Source: Pezizomycotina sp. ARF18 (Eukaryota; Ascomycota). Taken from it: a stretch of 64,000 bases of DNA. The stretch is from NCBI GenBank assembly GCA_002224055.1, contig AZLU01000005.1:1-64000 (forward strand). Direction: 5' to 3'. Shown here piece by piece: positions 1 to 11,756 of this stretch. Position 1 is the stretch's first letter, and every line of letters starts with the position of its first letter. The notes beneath the pieces are model-generated. The model was not told the DNA's origin and ran no database searches. It worked only from the letters and a program-made list of their open reading frames with translations. Both the position numbers and the translations under genes were made by a program.

Positions 1-2236
1 CAGCGAGCTTGCGGACGTTTGCAAGAACCTTTGGCAAATTTGTCCATTATCACCAGGAGTATCACTTCACCGAGGATCTCATTAAGCTCATCTACGACAA
101 CTACCTTTACGTCCTCCAGGAGCATTACTAAGGTCTCCTTCAAGGAACTTTATGAGCTCTCCAGACCTACAGGAAGGCGGTCACGGAGGTCTTCGGCGTT
201 ACATGCTCGCTTATTATTCACGCCATGATTCGCAGGCCCACATACTGCGAGAAGAGCGAAGAGCACGCGAGGAGGCGATTGAGATCTACGAGGAGACCCT
301 CGAGAAGCTCACGACTACCTCCGAGCTTACTTCGACGTCGTCCTTCGCTTTCAGCAGTTCCAATCAGACCACACGATCACCACCACCGAGGTTGAGACAA
401 TCACTAGGACCGTCAAGGAGCGCCTCACGGAGATGTACGTCACCGTCATCAGCGAAAATTCGTCGCAGAAGACTAAGGAACGTGGTGCCGACGTCTGCCA
501 TGACGTCTTCCGGAAGTTCTGGAAGGAACTCGGTATTTTCCACAAGTCTACGCTCGGCAAACTTACCGAACTTGTGGGTTTGTACCTTCTCGTCTCGCAT
601 CTCGCGAAGAAGCTGCCAGACCTCCTCGAGAGCGTCGTAATCGAGATCGTGGAGCAAGTAACGACTCCGCTGATCCTTCACGAATGCGCTAAGACTATGG
701 CGATCATCTACAGGAAGGCGCACCTCGTTGAGGAGGGATACAACCTCCTTGAGCGTCTTCGTGAGGTATTATTCTCCGAAACTGGTCGGCATTGGCCTGC
801 GTGAGGTAAGCATCAAGCTGGACGCTGCCCGCGCCGGAAAGGTTGCTTTCGTCTTCCTAGCGGTGTTCGAGGAAGGTCTGTCAAAGGATGAAAACGTCGT
901 GAGCTTCTCGAGATCATGGCCGATATCCTCTTCGAGACCTACCTATTTGAGCAGTACACGTTGGCCTTGAGGACGGACGCTAGCATCGAGAACCGCCTGC
1001 AATATGGCGCTCTGCTCGAGCTTTCTGGCTTACGAAGAAGCGTATGTCGCTTGCTTCGGAGTTCGACCAGCGACTCTTCGAAATGTTCGGCAAGAAGTAC
1101 GGCGTGTCCATCAGATCCTTCCAGGAGAACGTCATCCGCACTTGGTTCTTTGCTCTTCTTGAAGATCTCGGCATTGACAGGTCTAGGAGGTAGACTTCAG
1201 CGTCACTGTCTGCGCTGTTACTAACGCCAAGGTCAAGTCTCTCCACGAATCTGGCAAGCACCGCGAGGCTCTCGACGTCGCTAGGTGCGCTTTCACCCTC
1301 ATCGATGTCAGCGGCTTCTACAAATCGCCTGATACAGTCGGCTACGGCTACAAGCTCGCCGAACTCCTCGCTGGTATCGCGCTTTCCACTCAAAGTGACC
1401 ACGAAGGTCTTCCCGACGAGTTCCTCGAATTCTCAAGGAAGTACTGCTACCGTCCTCCACGTCCTCCGCGAGACGAACATCCAGATCCTCTCCCTCAAGT
1501 TCGAAGACCTCGCGGGTCTCATCAACCTCCTCGGAAGGCAACGAAACTACGAACAGCTCGAGTTCGTTCTCACGAACCTCTGGCAATCCCGCGAGGTGCA
1601 AAAACATGGTCCGACGCCACGCTCCTCAGCGTCGGTACTTTACTCGTCCACGCACACTTCGCGAACAGGCACCACCGCGAAGCCCTCCGCCTCTGCGAGA
1701 CGATCGTGTACAATCTCCGCCGTTCCCGCGGCTGGCTCGACGAGGACGCCGTCGACATGTCCGACCTCCTTGCCCGCCTGTACATTGCCACAGGCCGCTT
1801 CCGCGAAGCAATGCGCGTCCACGAAGAGGTACTCCGCGAGATCGACGACACGGAGGACTCCGCGTACGTCGGTATCGCGAACGAGCAGCTCAAACTCCTC
1901 CGCAGCAGCCTACGCCGCTACGGCCGCTACGAGCGCAACGAAAGAAACGTACCAGTCGCTGTACGAAGGTCTTGAGAGGCTGGGCAAACTGTCCGTCCCG
2001 CCGGATAGGTGGCAGGCGACGGGAAAGCGGATCCGGACGCGCATGATGAATATGTTGGACCGGAGAAGTGGAACCTTGCGACGACGGCGGCGCTACCGGC
2101 ACCCGCGAAGGGAGCGAACGGTGATCCGCTGCCGCCGACGTCGGCGAAGGGTGGACGCGGTGGTCGAGACGTGCACCGCCAAGTAAGTGCAAGTGGTACG
2201 GTGCAGGGAAAGCGGAAAGTTTGGATCCCGACTTAA
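1..2236 (+). CDS. Conserved fungal TPR-repeat protein, 3' part, frameshifted
   Basis: The reading runs into the window from the left and ends at TAA 2234-2236. It is followed only by switching frame about ten times, for example near 130, 240, 770, 1180, 1430, 1600, 1960 and 2060. The best stretch (about 1606-1970) reads REALRLCETIVYNLRR, then a Leu/Ala helical pair ending GRFREAMRVHEEVLREI. That is the tetratricopeptide-type helix pattern I associate with a large conserved cytoplasmic fungal protein of unknown role. The N-terminal part seen here (about 30-900) is helical and charged, with no catalytic motif. The C-terminus is Gly/Lys-rich and ends KRKVWIPT. TPR proteins usually act as scaffolds; the partner cannot be read from the sequence. 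The neighbour on the right is convergent. Coding quality persists across every frame change, which suggests sequence indels rather than old decay. Family assignment is from memory of the pattern. Confidence 0.6.
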
Positions 2237-2920
2237 GCGTTGGTCCAAGTTCCTCGATAACCTGTTGAGTATTTCATTCGAACCGCCGCGCTTTTAACAA
2301 TAATATTAATTACGAAAAACGAAACAGATTGATAAATATCTGACATTTCGCTTTGCCTTTAATGTAATTTTTCTGTTTCCTTGTATTTCTGCCATCGTTT
2401 CATTTTTTTCTTTTGCGTTGAATGGTTTTCCTAGTCCTTGTAGCTGTCTTTTGATTTCAATTCATTTCCTTTTGTCATCTGCGATACATACATATCTACC
2501 TAACCACCTGCTCCAAGTCGGAGCCCTGTAATTAATTACCTTTGGTGCTCGTTAAGTGAGTTTCTAGCTTTAAGTTTGGTTGGTAATGATAATGAGAAAA
2601 CTTGTCAAAACTTAAAAAAGACCTGGTTTCTGTATTCAACGTGATAATTTTAGAGTTGAGTGATTTGTCATAACCTTGCATCCCTGGCAAGTTATGTACC
2701 CGTAAGAACGTTTAACTAAAGAGAGTAACATCTTCGTGGTATGCATACTACGCGAGACGTTACCGCTGTATTTTTTGATGAGAGTACGGGTATGAGTTAG
2801 AATATATTATTATTAGACGTTTATATTTACTCTAGGGTATAATTCAATGCCTTCAAGGCATACGTGTACGTAGGTATATATATATTTTTACAAAAAGCTC
2901 TTCATTACGGCCCCAAATTA
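2237..2920. other. AT-rich intergenic stretch between convergent genes
   Basis: This holds the 3' flanks of the TPR gene and of the receptor gene, which converge here. It is AT-rich with many stops in all frames. I see no further gene or repeat in it. Confidence 0.6.
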
Positions 2921-4246
2921 TTACCTAGCCTGCCCCGTCTCCAAATCATCCGGCTTCTCACGCTCACCAACACCGCCATTCCTCTCCTCAATAAAAAAAG
3001 CTCCTTCGTAGGTTCTATTCCACTTACATTTCCGTGCTCCCGCCCGTACTAGGCGCTTTTCCGCTCGTGCACGTAGTCCTCGTCCCCGTCGACGTTGTAT
3101 TAAGATCGTCGACAGTACTGCCCAGAGTATCCTTTCCCTTCCTATGCATCCCCCACCCGCCGCGCCTACCATTTCCCCAATTCGTTCCGCCACATTTACG
3201 TTTGCATCCCCCGAATTTCCAGAAGCACCACCGCGCCGATTCGAGCGTTTAAACATCCCACCGGGAGTAAAACTCCACTTCGAAAACCCCCTCGGTAGAC
3301 TCCCGCTACTACCCTCCTCATTCCCACTACTATATAAATGAGAAAGGCCAGCTTTCAACGCAGGCGCGCACGCGACGACGAGAGATAGCACGATCTCAGC
3401 GGATGCCCACATGACCTGCTTCCCAACGCGTAGCTAAAGTCCGGATCGACGAGCCATTCGCGTAAAGCGAGTAACCGGAGTATGGAGATTATGGATATGA
3501 ACCCGCCGAGGCCGAACATACCCGCCAGCAACCACTTATCCCTCGACATCAACTGTAACGTGAACACGATGGGGACGGGGAGACTGAGTATCATAAAATC
3601 CGCGAGGATGAATGCGACGCCTTGGAATGTAAACGCGTCGAGGCGGTTAATGCACTTCGCCGTCGCGAGATGGTCCCACCAGTTTAACGGTCTGCAACCG
3701 AACGCGAGCAATAACAGGGTATTAAAGCAACGATGGTAACGTATACTCCCACAACAATAACGGAGATATGGTACGTTTTATTAGGGTACAATCTGTAATA
3801 AAATACCAAAAAAGTATATTTTACGAAGGCGTGGCAGGTGGTGAAGATTATACCGGTTACGGTCATGTATATCTGGTGCTCCCGGATTTGCAGGAGGTTA
3901 GGGTGTATACGTGTCTCCCCGTGTAGCGGTTTTGAGCCCACATGCTGCCCATCCACGCTGTTATAATGCAGAGTGTAGCGAGGCAGACCCAGTCTTCTAA
4001 GCGGAGGCGTTTTGGTGTGATGCGCATGCGGACGTAGAAGCGTAGTCCGACGACGACGAGTGCTATGAATTGCATTACGGCGTAGATTATGGATATTTTC
4101 AGCCACGTTTCGTCGCGGGGGAGGTGCGGGAGAACAGCGGAGAGCTTGTGGAGGATATCGACGGGGTTTGAGAAGAATGGTGTTAGTGTTGCGTTGGCGT
4201 AGGAGGGGTGATCGAGGAGCCAGGGGACGAGTTCGAGGGTTGTCAT
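2921..4246 (-). CDS. Pth11-like / fungal rhodopsin-domain seven-TM receptor
   Basis: This encodes a plasma-membrane receptor-like protein of the fungal rhodopsin-domain (Pth11-related) family. The chosen start is the Met at 4246; no earlier in-frame Met is present upstream. Segments in order: an N-terminal ectodomain, a first helix near 4080-4020 followed by RFYVRMRITPKRLRLEDW (the typical R-x-Y-x-R...L-x-D-D/E-W signature), then a helix and TFLVFYYRLYP (about 3820), then AFGCRPLNWWD and KCINRLDAFTFQG (about 3700-3620), then LADFMILSLPVPIVFTLQL and GMFGLGGFISIISILRLLAL (3590-3450), then a last helix EIVLSLVVACAPALKAGL (3405-3350). The tail is cytoplasmic, basic and Gly/Ser-rich. Frame changes near 3890, 3715 and 3415 break the span; introns could account for one of them. 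The pattern CRP...W..KCI is the conserved family landmark. A CFEM ectodomain is not visible. The ligand is unknown. Confidence 0.8.
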
Positions 4247-7200
4247 GTTGCTTGTTGGTATGCCCGAGGCTGCGGTGACGAGGAAGCCGGCACCGATGAG
4301 CTGTTCGATGACGGACTTGGGTGTAGTGCTGTGGAGTTTGACATGGTTAGGTTATAGAGAGGGATCAAGAGCTAGAAGGGTATAAGGGGAATCACTACTC
4401 CGTGATCTGGAGAGCAATATAGAGAAGGAAAAACGATAGCGTAAAGCGAAATAAATGCTTATAGCTATGCTGTCTTACTTTGGCTCAGAAGGTCTACCGG
4501 TCTTAGTATTTGTCGTCAGGAACAGAGAAGAACCTAGGTTTATTTATATCTCGCCTCTCGCTCGCGACGTCTCCCTGTTCCTGATATTCAGGAACAGGTT
4601 TTTTCGAGCGCCGAGAACATAACGTACTAGACAATAGCGCCGTCCCGCTTCCAACTTTCTATCGCATTTTATTGTGCTTTTTGTTTCAAAAAACAAAGTC
4701 TTCTTGCATCCGGTGTCTTGCCTTACCCACTTACCCACATCGCTTAGCTACTATGTATAGGAGTCGGAATGGCAAGATCACAAGTCGCAAAGTTTACTAC
4801 TAACCAGTAATGTCAGTCGAATTCCCCCGAAAGTTTAAATAGCTGAGAAAAATAAAATGATCGATTTTGAATGGCCATAGCTGGAATGGTCAATTTCTCC
4901 ATAAGCCAAGTGCCGAGATATTGTTTTATTTTAAAATTCGACTCCGGGATATTTCTTTTAAACGACAAAAATCTTTGACTTTTTGGACGACCGACCCACG
5001 CCATTGCATGTCTCTGAAACACGTTGGCGTTAGTGGGTCGATGGCACCTTAGGCACCGCAGCCAGCCGGCCAGCCATCCCAGTTTTTTCGCGGTGCTAGG
5101 AGCGGGGTGGTGTCGTATTCTCTTTCTTCACGGAATCCGGAACTCTTATTGCTGTATTTACCGGTCTGGTCTGGAATTGATCATGAGTCGTGTGTTTTTG
5201 CAGTTAAACCCCACCGCATACTAGTTTTGTCGGTAAAAAAAAAAAAAAAAAACAGCATCGCGAAGCCACTCTTTACTGATCCAATAGATTTCCAGATAGG
5301 CGTTCTGTAGTTCGTCCTCTATCGTTTTCCCACGACGAAAGGCTGTTGAAAAGCTCCTCTCAATCGCACGAAAGACCAAGTGTCAGGAGGCAGCGAGACG
5401 ATTGCTCCTCCAAGGAAACTCTGGATAAATTTAAATTCCCCGAAGGTATAATAGTCTCTCGGAGAGGATCTCGGTCAATAACACTTCTGCGTTTTGACAA
5501 TAGAATTAGTATAATCATGATAAGCAATTCTCCAAGTCGTAGAAGTGCAAAGATAAGGGGATCTTTCACCCTTTCTCTTCGCAAAATAGTTGCTCCGTCT
5601 TGCCTCCTGGGCTCATCCTCCTGGCTCATGAGGCTTGCCAATTTTCTTGGTGAGGTCCACTGGAGGAAGAATCGCACCGTAAACGGAGAATCGAGCATTT
5701 TCTCACCCAAATTTCGCATGTTTGTCTTGATATGCCATTTCGCATCGAGATTTCGACAACAATATTTTTCCCCCTGTGGTTGGTTGCTGTTCGGTCCAAT
5801 AATTGCTGCCTCCGCTTAACCCAAGTTAGGGAATCCGTGCGCGGAGGACCGGAGGTCTGGCAAAAGGAAAACGCATCCTGCTCGGAAAAAAAAAAAGAAA
5901 AAAGAAAAGAAAAAAAACGTCCAGTGTCAGCTGAATCATTCGCTTCTGCAGAAAAGCTTCGATCCTCACGCGTCCATCGATTGGCCGTTTCCATTGCGGA
6001 AAAGCGATATCGCGGACAGACGCTGGTAGAATGGCCTTCCTTTATTTTTTATTTTTTTCCCTGGCGGGAACAGGCTTCGTAGGAAGAGCGGAAACGATAA
6101 CGAATGCCGCCCGCTAGCCTTCTTGGAAATTCCATTTATCGAATGAGTAGAAGCGGTCTATAAGAACACGGATACTTGAAGGTGAAAAGATAACCTCACC
6201 GTTGGAGAAGAAAAAAGCTGTAAAGACTGAGCGCTGATGGAATGTTAGGATAGTTTATGGTATATATATATATATATAAAGTAAAAAAGAAAGAGAAGAA
6301 AAGGTGCGTATTGCTGCTATCGTCGCTCAAGAAATGTACCAATGCCTCCCCGCCTTGCAAGAAGCTATCTCCGGAAAAAAAAAAAAAAGAAAAGAAAAAG
6401 AACAAAAAGAAAAAGAAAAGAATACGATGCAGTAAATTTTGAAAGCGTAGAAGTATACTCCGGCTGATGTGGTTAAATCGGGCTCATCGCATGCGTATCT
6501 CGATCGGTATCCATCTTCTCCAGGCTTACTCAATGATCAACGGTATGCCGAAATGGTTGAAACCGTCGGTTGAGTAGGTAATAGATGTCCCGAGCTGATG
6601 CCCTGTTCCTGTAAGCAATTCAGCTTTAGCGTCATCCCCTTCATTTAGTCCAAAATTGAAAAAAGACAATGAGGTCAGAAGTCGTTCCGGATTTCTTACC
6701 CTCGTATGTAAGCGAACTAACTTGCACCTCAGCGAAAAGAGGGCCGCATATGATAGAAGAAGCACCCTGGGAGAATGTTATTGGAGCATCAGAGGAGGAA
6801 TGCGTTGATGTATTGCCGACGGCGAGACGGATGCAGATAGCGGCCATCATCGATCTAGGCACCTTTGGGGAGGATGAGAGAAATTACCTTTGGGGAAGTT
6901 AAGTTTTGAAGTTGGAGAATTCGAATTTCATGTAAAAATAATTAACCAAATAAATAATAATAATAAGAATAATAATAATAATAATGATTACTAATAGCAA
7001 AATCGAAAAATAAAATAAATAAAATAAAATAAAATAAAATAAAATAAAATAAAATAAATAAAATAATAAATAAATAAAATAAAAAAATAAAATAAAATAA
7101 AATACTTTTCCTATAATTCTTCTTATTGATAAATAAATCACATCGCTGGAGATAGCCGCGAAAAGTTCGCTGGACTTAGTTCCAATAGGTCTGCTGGACC

Positions 7201-7248
7201 CGTTGCGATAAATGCGCTGCCTCCTGCCGACGGTCGGCTTCCCCACAA
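4247..7248. other. Intergenic, AT-rich, homopolymer-rich; no supported gene
   Basis: About 3 kb upstream of the divergent receptor gene. Small ORFs here are interrupted and low in complexity. I noted an A tract at 5236-5253, purine runs at 5887-5917 and 6376-6420, a (TA)n run near 6261-6279, and an AAAAT/AATAA-type simple repeat (see its own entry). Several ORFs of 60-160 codons overlap on both strands, but none shows a family motif or codon pattern I could defend. Confidence 0.5.
6940..7110. repeat. AATAA / AAAAT simple-sequence repeat
   Basis: A run of AATAA units (about 6945-6985) passes into at least ten near-perfect AAAAT units (about 7014-7104). It is pure A/T and translates on the minus strand as a meaningless Ile/Phe/Leu/Tyr string, so the long minus-strand ORF over it is an artefact. 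Confidence 0.85.
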
Positions 7249-7249
7249 G

Positions 7250-7792
7250 TGACACACTGCGCAAAGTGCCGAATCTAAAGATCTGGTACAGGCATATTTT
7301 GTTTGTTCCCGGGACCAGCTCGAAGTAGAGCAAGAGGTGGTAAATATCGTCTTCTCACCCAACTGGTCGACCATCGACCTCGTCGGCTTTTGTCGCGCTA
7401 ACGCGATCGTGATACCTCCTGCTTCTTCTCAGAGATGGGTCTTCGTGTGCTCGGACTCACGAATTTTACATTTCATGGCGCATCGCTGCTTAGGTTTTTG
7501 CAGACGCTACAGAGACTCGAAGGTCGAATTTAATGGCGTATATTTGCACAGGGAGTATGACGACGGCGGCGAGGTCGTAACCGGCTACGTCACCCGGACG
7601 ACTATCATCCACACTCTACAAGCTATCATGGCTTTACAACGAAATTACACCTTCAACGATATAGGCTACGCAGAAGACGGTGAACGGGGTTCTATGCACC
7701 CTAAATATATAAGATTTGTTCAGGGACGGAGAAGAGGTCATCGATCCTCAAGAAATTTGACCTGGGGAGATGAGGGCTTTGGCCTTTTTTGA
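7250..7792 (+). CDS. Possible hypothetical protein
   Basis: The frame is open from just after a TGA at 7247-7249 to the stop at 7790-7792. The first Met is at 7337, giving about 151 residues. The composition is protein-like (Trp, Tyr, Cys and charged residues well mixed; for example GYVTRTTIIHTLQAIMALQ). I recognise no domain, signal peptide or transmembrane segment. It lies alone in AT-rich intergenic DNA, so it may equally be a chance frame or an eroded exon. Confidence 0.25.
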
Positions 7793-8871
7793 AGTTAGGA
7801 GAAGCGTCATCTTAGGAGGAAGCGGAGTCGTTGGTTGTATTTGCTTTATCGAAGGAATCCAAAATGTCTTTATATTAGCTGCAGTGGCATCTACGGTCCC
7901 GTTTTGACATCTGCCATTTACATATTGTATACATTATTTGGCGAGAAAACATGCATGTTGCGCCTGCGATGGGATTTGCAAATAGGCACGAATCGACTGT
8001 CATTCAACGTACACGCATATTCGAGGGTTTTATAAACGTATTTCGTTACCGGCTTGTTCCTACATGAAATCTACGTGGTCTCTGTCCATTTAACGTTTTA
8101 TGATAATACCAGCGAAAAGGTTTACTTCGGCGATTTTCGCCTGAAATCTACACAGAGTATCGCCATTTGTAGGGTTCAAACCTTCCAAATCATATCTGAG
8201 CAAAAGGATTTCATTGAGCATGAAGATTAAATACACAAGTTGTAGGCACGTCTGCCTTCAAATACATAAGAATATTGCTAGCTTTGACTACTATGATTCT
8301 AATAGCAGGAAGGATAGTGAGTTCTTTGTTGAGAGCTCAAAACCTAAGGTTTTGGCCAGATGCAGCGACATCGGGGGTATTGCATGGCGGTCGTCGAGGA
8401 GAACAAGCTTTATACGCCAACACCATTCACCAATCAATATCTTGTGAGGGCGGCCTGAACGGAAGAGACTGGAGATACTCGATCCGCTTCGAGATTCATA
8501 GGCGCACAAGTGACAGCTCACGCTTTACGCCGAGGGGTTACGATGATATTCCAGATTCTAATTCGCTATTATTATTTGCTTTTATTATTTCAACATTTAC
8601 ATACTAGTAGTTAGGTATTACTTTCATAGAGCGATGGCAAAATATCATAGGCGTTCGATAATCTACTATAGTGCAACTACCACTCGTGTCGTAACCGAAA
8701 GAAAAACAAAATGGGAAAAAGATCGTAGCTTAGTATGCTAAGTTTGGATAGGAATAATTTACTCTAAACACTCTGCAGCTGAGTCATGCTAAGCTGCCAA
8801 AGCTCATAATGCGGTTCCCCATTTGCCATCTTTCGCGTAACCGATATTTTCAACCTACCTTCTAAATTCTA
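7793..8871. other. Intergenic, nothing recognised
   Basis: Short interrupted ORFs only. I see no repeat, RNA gene or family motif. Confidence 0.4.
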
Positions 8872-9428
8872 CCATCCTCAAGAGCAAGGAGGACCTCCAC
8901 CCACTCTACCTGATTAGTCTCAACATTACGATCCCTACGTACATAAACATCCTGTAGCTCGATCTTCCTCAACCTCTGGAGCACTAGGAATCTAAGCAGC
9001 GAGCTACCGTCAAAAGTGAAATTCAATAGCGCGAGTTTCACGAAGGTTGTGATGTCCCGCCGGAAAGGTATGATGATAGGTCTACTACGGCGATAGCCGT
9101 AGAGCGTTAGGGACGACCTAGTAGTGAAGAGAATGATGTCGCTAACTCTTGCTCCACATTGGCGCCGGGAGTCCAGAAGATAAACCCATAACGGATTTCC
9201 AAATTAGGTACTCGTGCAGTACATTACTCCGAGGAAATCCCGCCGGCTGCACAAGCCCGATGAGCTCTTCTCGACTACTTCCGGCGATATAACCAGGTCC
9301 TGAAACTCAGGCTTGGAAGAAATCACTCTATCAAGCGCGAGAAAGAATTCCGCGTTCCGCTCCCCGTCGCGTTCACTGAAAGCTTGACCGCTCGAACTTT
9401 GGTGACCTATGCTAGCAAAATAGTTCAC
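8872..9428 (-). CDS. F-box/leucine-rich-type protein, C-terminal piece
   Basis: The minus strand reads through two or three frame changes to a stop at 8872-8874. The last 60 residues contain FVKLALLNFTFDGSSLLRFL, then LQRLRKIELQDVYVRRD, then WVEVLLALEDGRI and the stop. This alternation of short leucine strands (L-x-L-x-N/D) with a terminal 'xWxxVLxxL' unit matches the degenerate leucine-rich C-terminal region of fungal F-box proteins. The upstream piece from the Met at 9428 (MNYFASIGHQ) is less convincing. No F-box (LPxEIL...) was found upstream, so either the N-terminus is missing or it lies across an intron I cannot place. F-box proteins are substrate adaptors of SCF ubiquitin ligases; the substrate here is unknown. 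Confidence 0.45.
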
Positions 9429-10262
9429 TCAAGCGGTATCTTCCGCTTTCATTTCAAATAGAAACAACGGAAACCAATGGCATTGCAGCTCGATGTCACC
9501 GCGACAAGGTTGAAAAGCTTAGCTTCTCGCTGGGAAATATGTTTTGACATCTTTGCCATCCGATCTGTGCCACCTGCCCATCCAGGTAACTGTGGCTATA
9601 TCAACCCAATCTGCCGAACAAAACCGCGAAACCCCATAAGCATGTCAACTGGTTCGTCTAATAATAATGTTCCTGAAAATCCTTTCCCTCATTTCGTACT
9701 CTGAAAGCATAGCGAATGGGACTTGGCAGGGTCCACGAGGGCAGCTTTGCTCGATATATTTTCAGCCAGTTTCACTGGCCAAAGGCCAATTATTCTGAGC
9801 GAAAAGGCTTGTGCTGTCTCAGACATCCGATTTCCACCAATGGCGGGCCCCCGCTTGGAGATCTCAACATCTAAAAGGAGGAATGCTAGAGAAGTGTGGC
9901 TTTTTTCCGAACTGCAATTTGAGGCATGTGCCAATCATAGAACGCTCCACGGAAGCTGCAAAGGCGTCTCTCCTTCTATACGAGATAGATGCGGATGATA
10001 TTGTGAAACGTCGTACGAGATTCGCTGTTGCTCCGGATTCCTAATTAAACCCGTGGCTTGCTTTTCTGTCCTGGTGACGAATCCTCTGTGCGAACGTGAA
10101 AGCATTCGAGAGTTGCTTGTAACTTCCCAAACACCTTCGTTCAGCGGGATCATGTCGTCGTACGGAAGTTGTGTATAAAAGGAACTGGGACTCGGAGCAG
10201 GCTGATGACGATCTTTACCTGTATAACACTCAACCCTCTCGTTGTAAGCAATTTTTTCCGAG
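9429..10262. other. Upstream flank of the metzincin gene
   Basis: Intergenic between the minus-strand leucine-rich piece and the plus-strand protease. A tataaa-like stretch lies at about 10173-10178 (gtgtataaaagg), about 90 nt before the protease start codon. This is a plausible core promoter. No other gene is supported. Confidence 0.4.
10170..10182 (+). promoter_or_regulatory. Possible TATA box of the metzincin gene
   Basis: The sequence gtgtataaaagg lies about 85-90 nt upstream of the ATG at 10263. That spacing fits a fungal TATA box with a short 5' leader. No experimental support. Confidence 0.4.
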
Positions 10263-11756
10263 ATGCACTCCAAAGCACTTTTAGCCTGCTCGGCACTCTT
10301 CGCTGGAGCCGCCTACGCGGTTCCGTCCCGAGGCCACTTCCCTTCGTCATCGCGATGTGCAAACATTCCGACAAGCCGCAGAACCAATCACGCAAGCCGC
10401 GTAAGGCAATTTTCACATCCGCCGTACTTTCGGCAGTCAATACGACTACTCAAGACGCAATCCATGGGCCTCTCCGATATGGACGGCACATTCGTCGTCG
10501 GTTGGTTCACGACGAAGAAAACGCGGCGCAGACTGCAGCTCTGAGCCGTTTCGATAGGGTAAACGTCTGCCGGCAAGCCGTCATCGACGCGGGAACCGTG
10601 ATACCAGCAAACTACAAATTCTCGCGTTGTTCAACGAGACGCCGGACGTCGGCGAGGTCGGTAGTCCCGGAGGAGGTGTCGTGATCGATGCTCAGGGGAT
10701 GCAAGTCATCCTCACGGCCAGAAATTTTCCATACGCTTGGTGCGGTACACTCGTACGGGCAGGTACCGGGGAGCCAGCCGGCCGTATACCAGGACGCTTT
10801 GATATTATGGTAAGTTTCCATAGACTTCTATTTTTAGAATATCCAAGGAGCTAACGAGAATCCGTTTTTAGAGCACGGAAAGCATTCCATGGTTCCAAGA
10901 CGGCGTTTTCGGCGCCGACGGACCCAACCTCTGCGCGTACAACCGCGACCGCTTTGGCTGGATTCCTATAAATCGCATCTTCGTCCCTGGTCCGCACACA
11001 ACGAGACAGCGGGTCACCCTCACTGCGCTTGGAAATCGAACGGTAACGATTTCCTTATGGCGCGAGTGCCCATGAGAACCGCCGCGGGGCAGCCGAGAGC
11101 TTATTATACCCTCGAGATGCGGAACACAGCTGGATACGATAAGTCTTTGATGGCGTTTTCGAACCCGAGCGGCATTATCGTTCACCAAGTTATCGAGTCG
11201 GAAGATGCTCATCCGGTGGTCCAGAGGAGGGTACGAACCTGGATGCTGTATGTAACCCTTTTGTAACCCTTCTATTTTTAGCAAAACTGGCTAAATGCTC
11301 GAGGGAAAAGAAGAAGGACAATACTGACAAATACTGACAAATAGTCTATCGTGCAAACGACGTCTTCGCCGACTCCACCGCCTCGTTACCGTCCGCGTGG
11401 TTTCCGTCGTGCCAATACCGCCGTGGTCGAGATCAGCACGAACTACGACGCCTCGCAGTCGTTCTACGGCCCGAACACTGCAAGCAAGGGCTCGTCTGGA
11501 GGGAAGCTGACAAGTCGGATTACGCCTGCGTTTCTCCGCAGAGGAGGACGGATGTCGCGAACGAGAACAAGGGGCCGTGGTTTACGTGTCCGCGGTACAG
11601 TGTGGAGGGAGGCTTGGAAGGGCGATTACGTTGCGTGTCTCAGCGCTGAGGGCTCTGGCGCAGTCCGAGAGCAGAGTGGCGTATACGAACGTCGCGAACG
11701 ATTGGACCAGCGATTCCATCATCGCGGGACCGGCGAGTCCTACTATCCCGTGAACT
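10263..11756 (+). CDS. Secreted metzincin-like zinc metalloprotease
   Basis: The start at 10263 gives a clear signal peptide (MHSKALLACSALFAGAAYA). The middle reads VNVCRQAVIDAGTVIPANY, then FNETPDVGEVGSPGGGVVID, then, in another frame, PEIFHTLGAVHSYG (about 10720-10760). That last stretch is the metzincin zinc motif HEXXHXXGXXH with Pro in place of the first His. Next comes FDIM, a GT-AG intron at about 10810-10872, then LCAYNRDRFGWIPINRIF, the block that follows the Met-turn in fungal M6/M11-like secreted proteases, and YTLEMRNTAGYD...IIVHQV. A second intron is likely (about 11229-11344). The C-terminus carries a Cys module, CKQGLVWREADKSDYACVSP, which recurs in fungal secreted proteins. 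The gene ends ASPTIP at about 11756. Several frameshifts interrupt it. It probably cleaves extracellular protein. The missing His may be real or an indel artefact. Confidence 0.7.

Noticed and set aside
6899-7333. 144-codon minus-strand ORF
   Set aside because: Most of it is the AAAAT/AATAA simple repeat.
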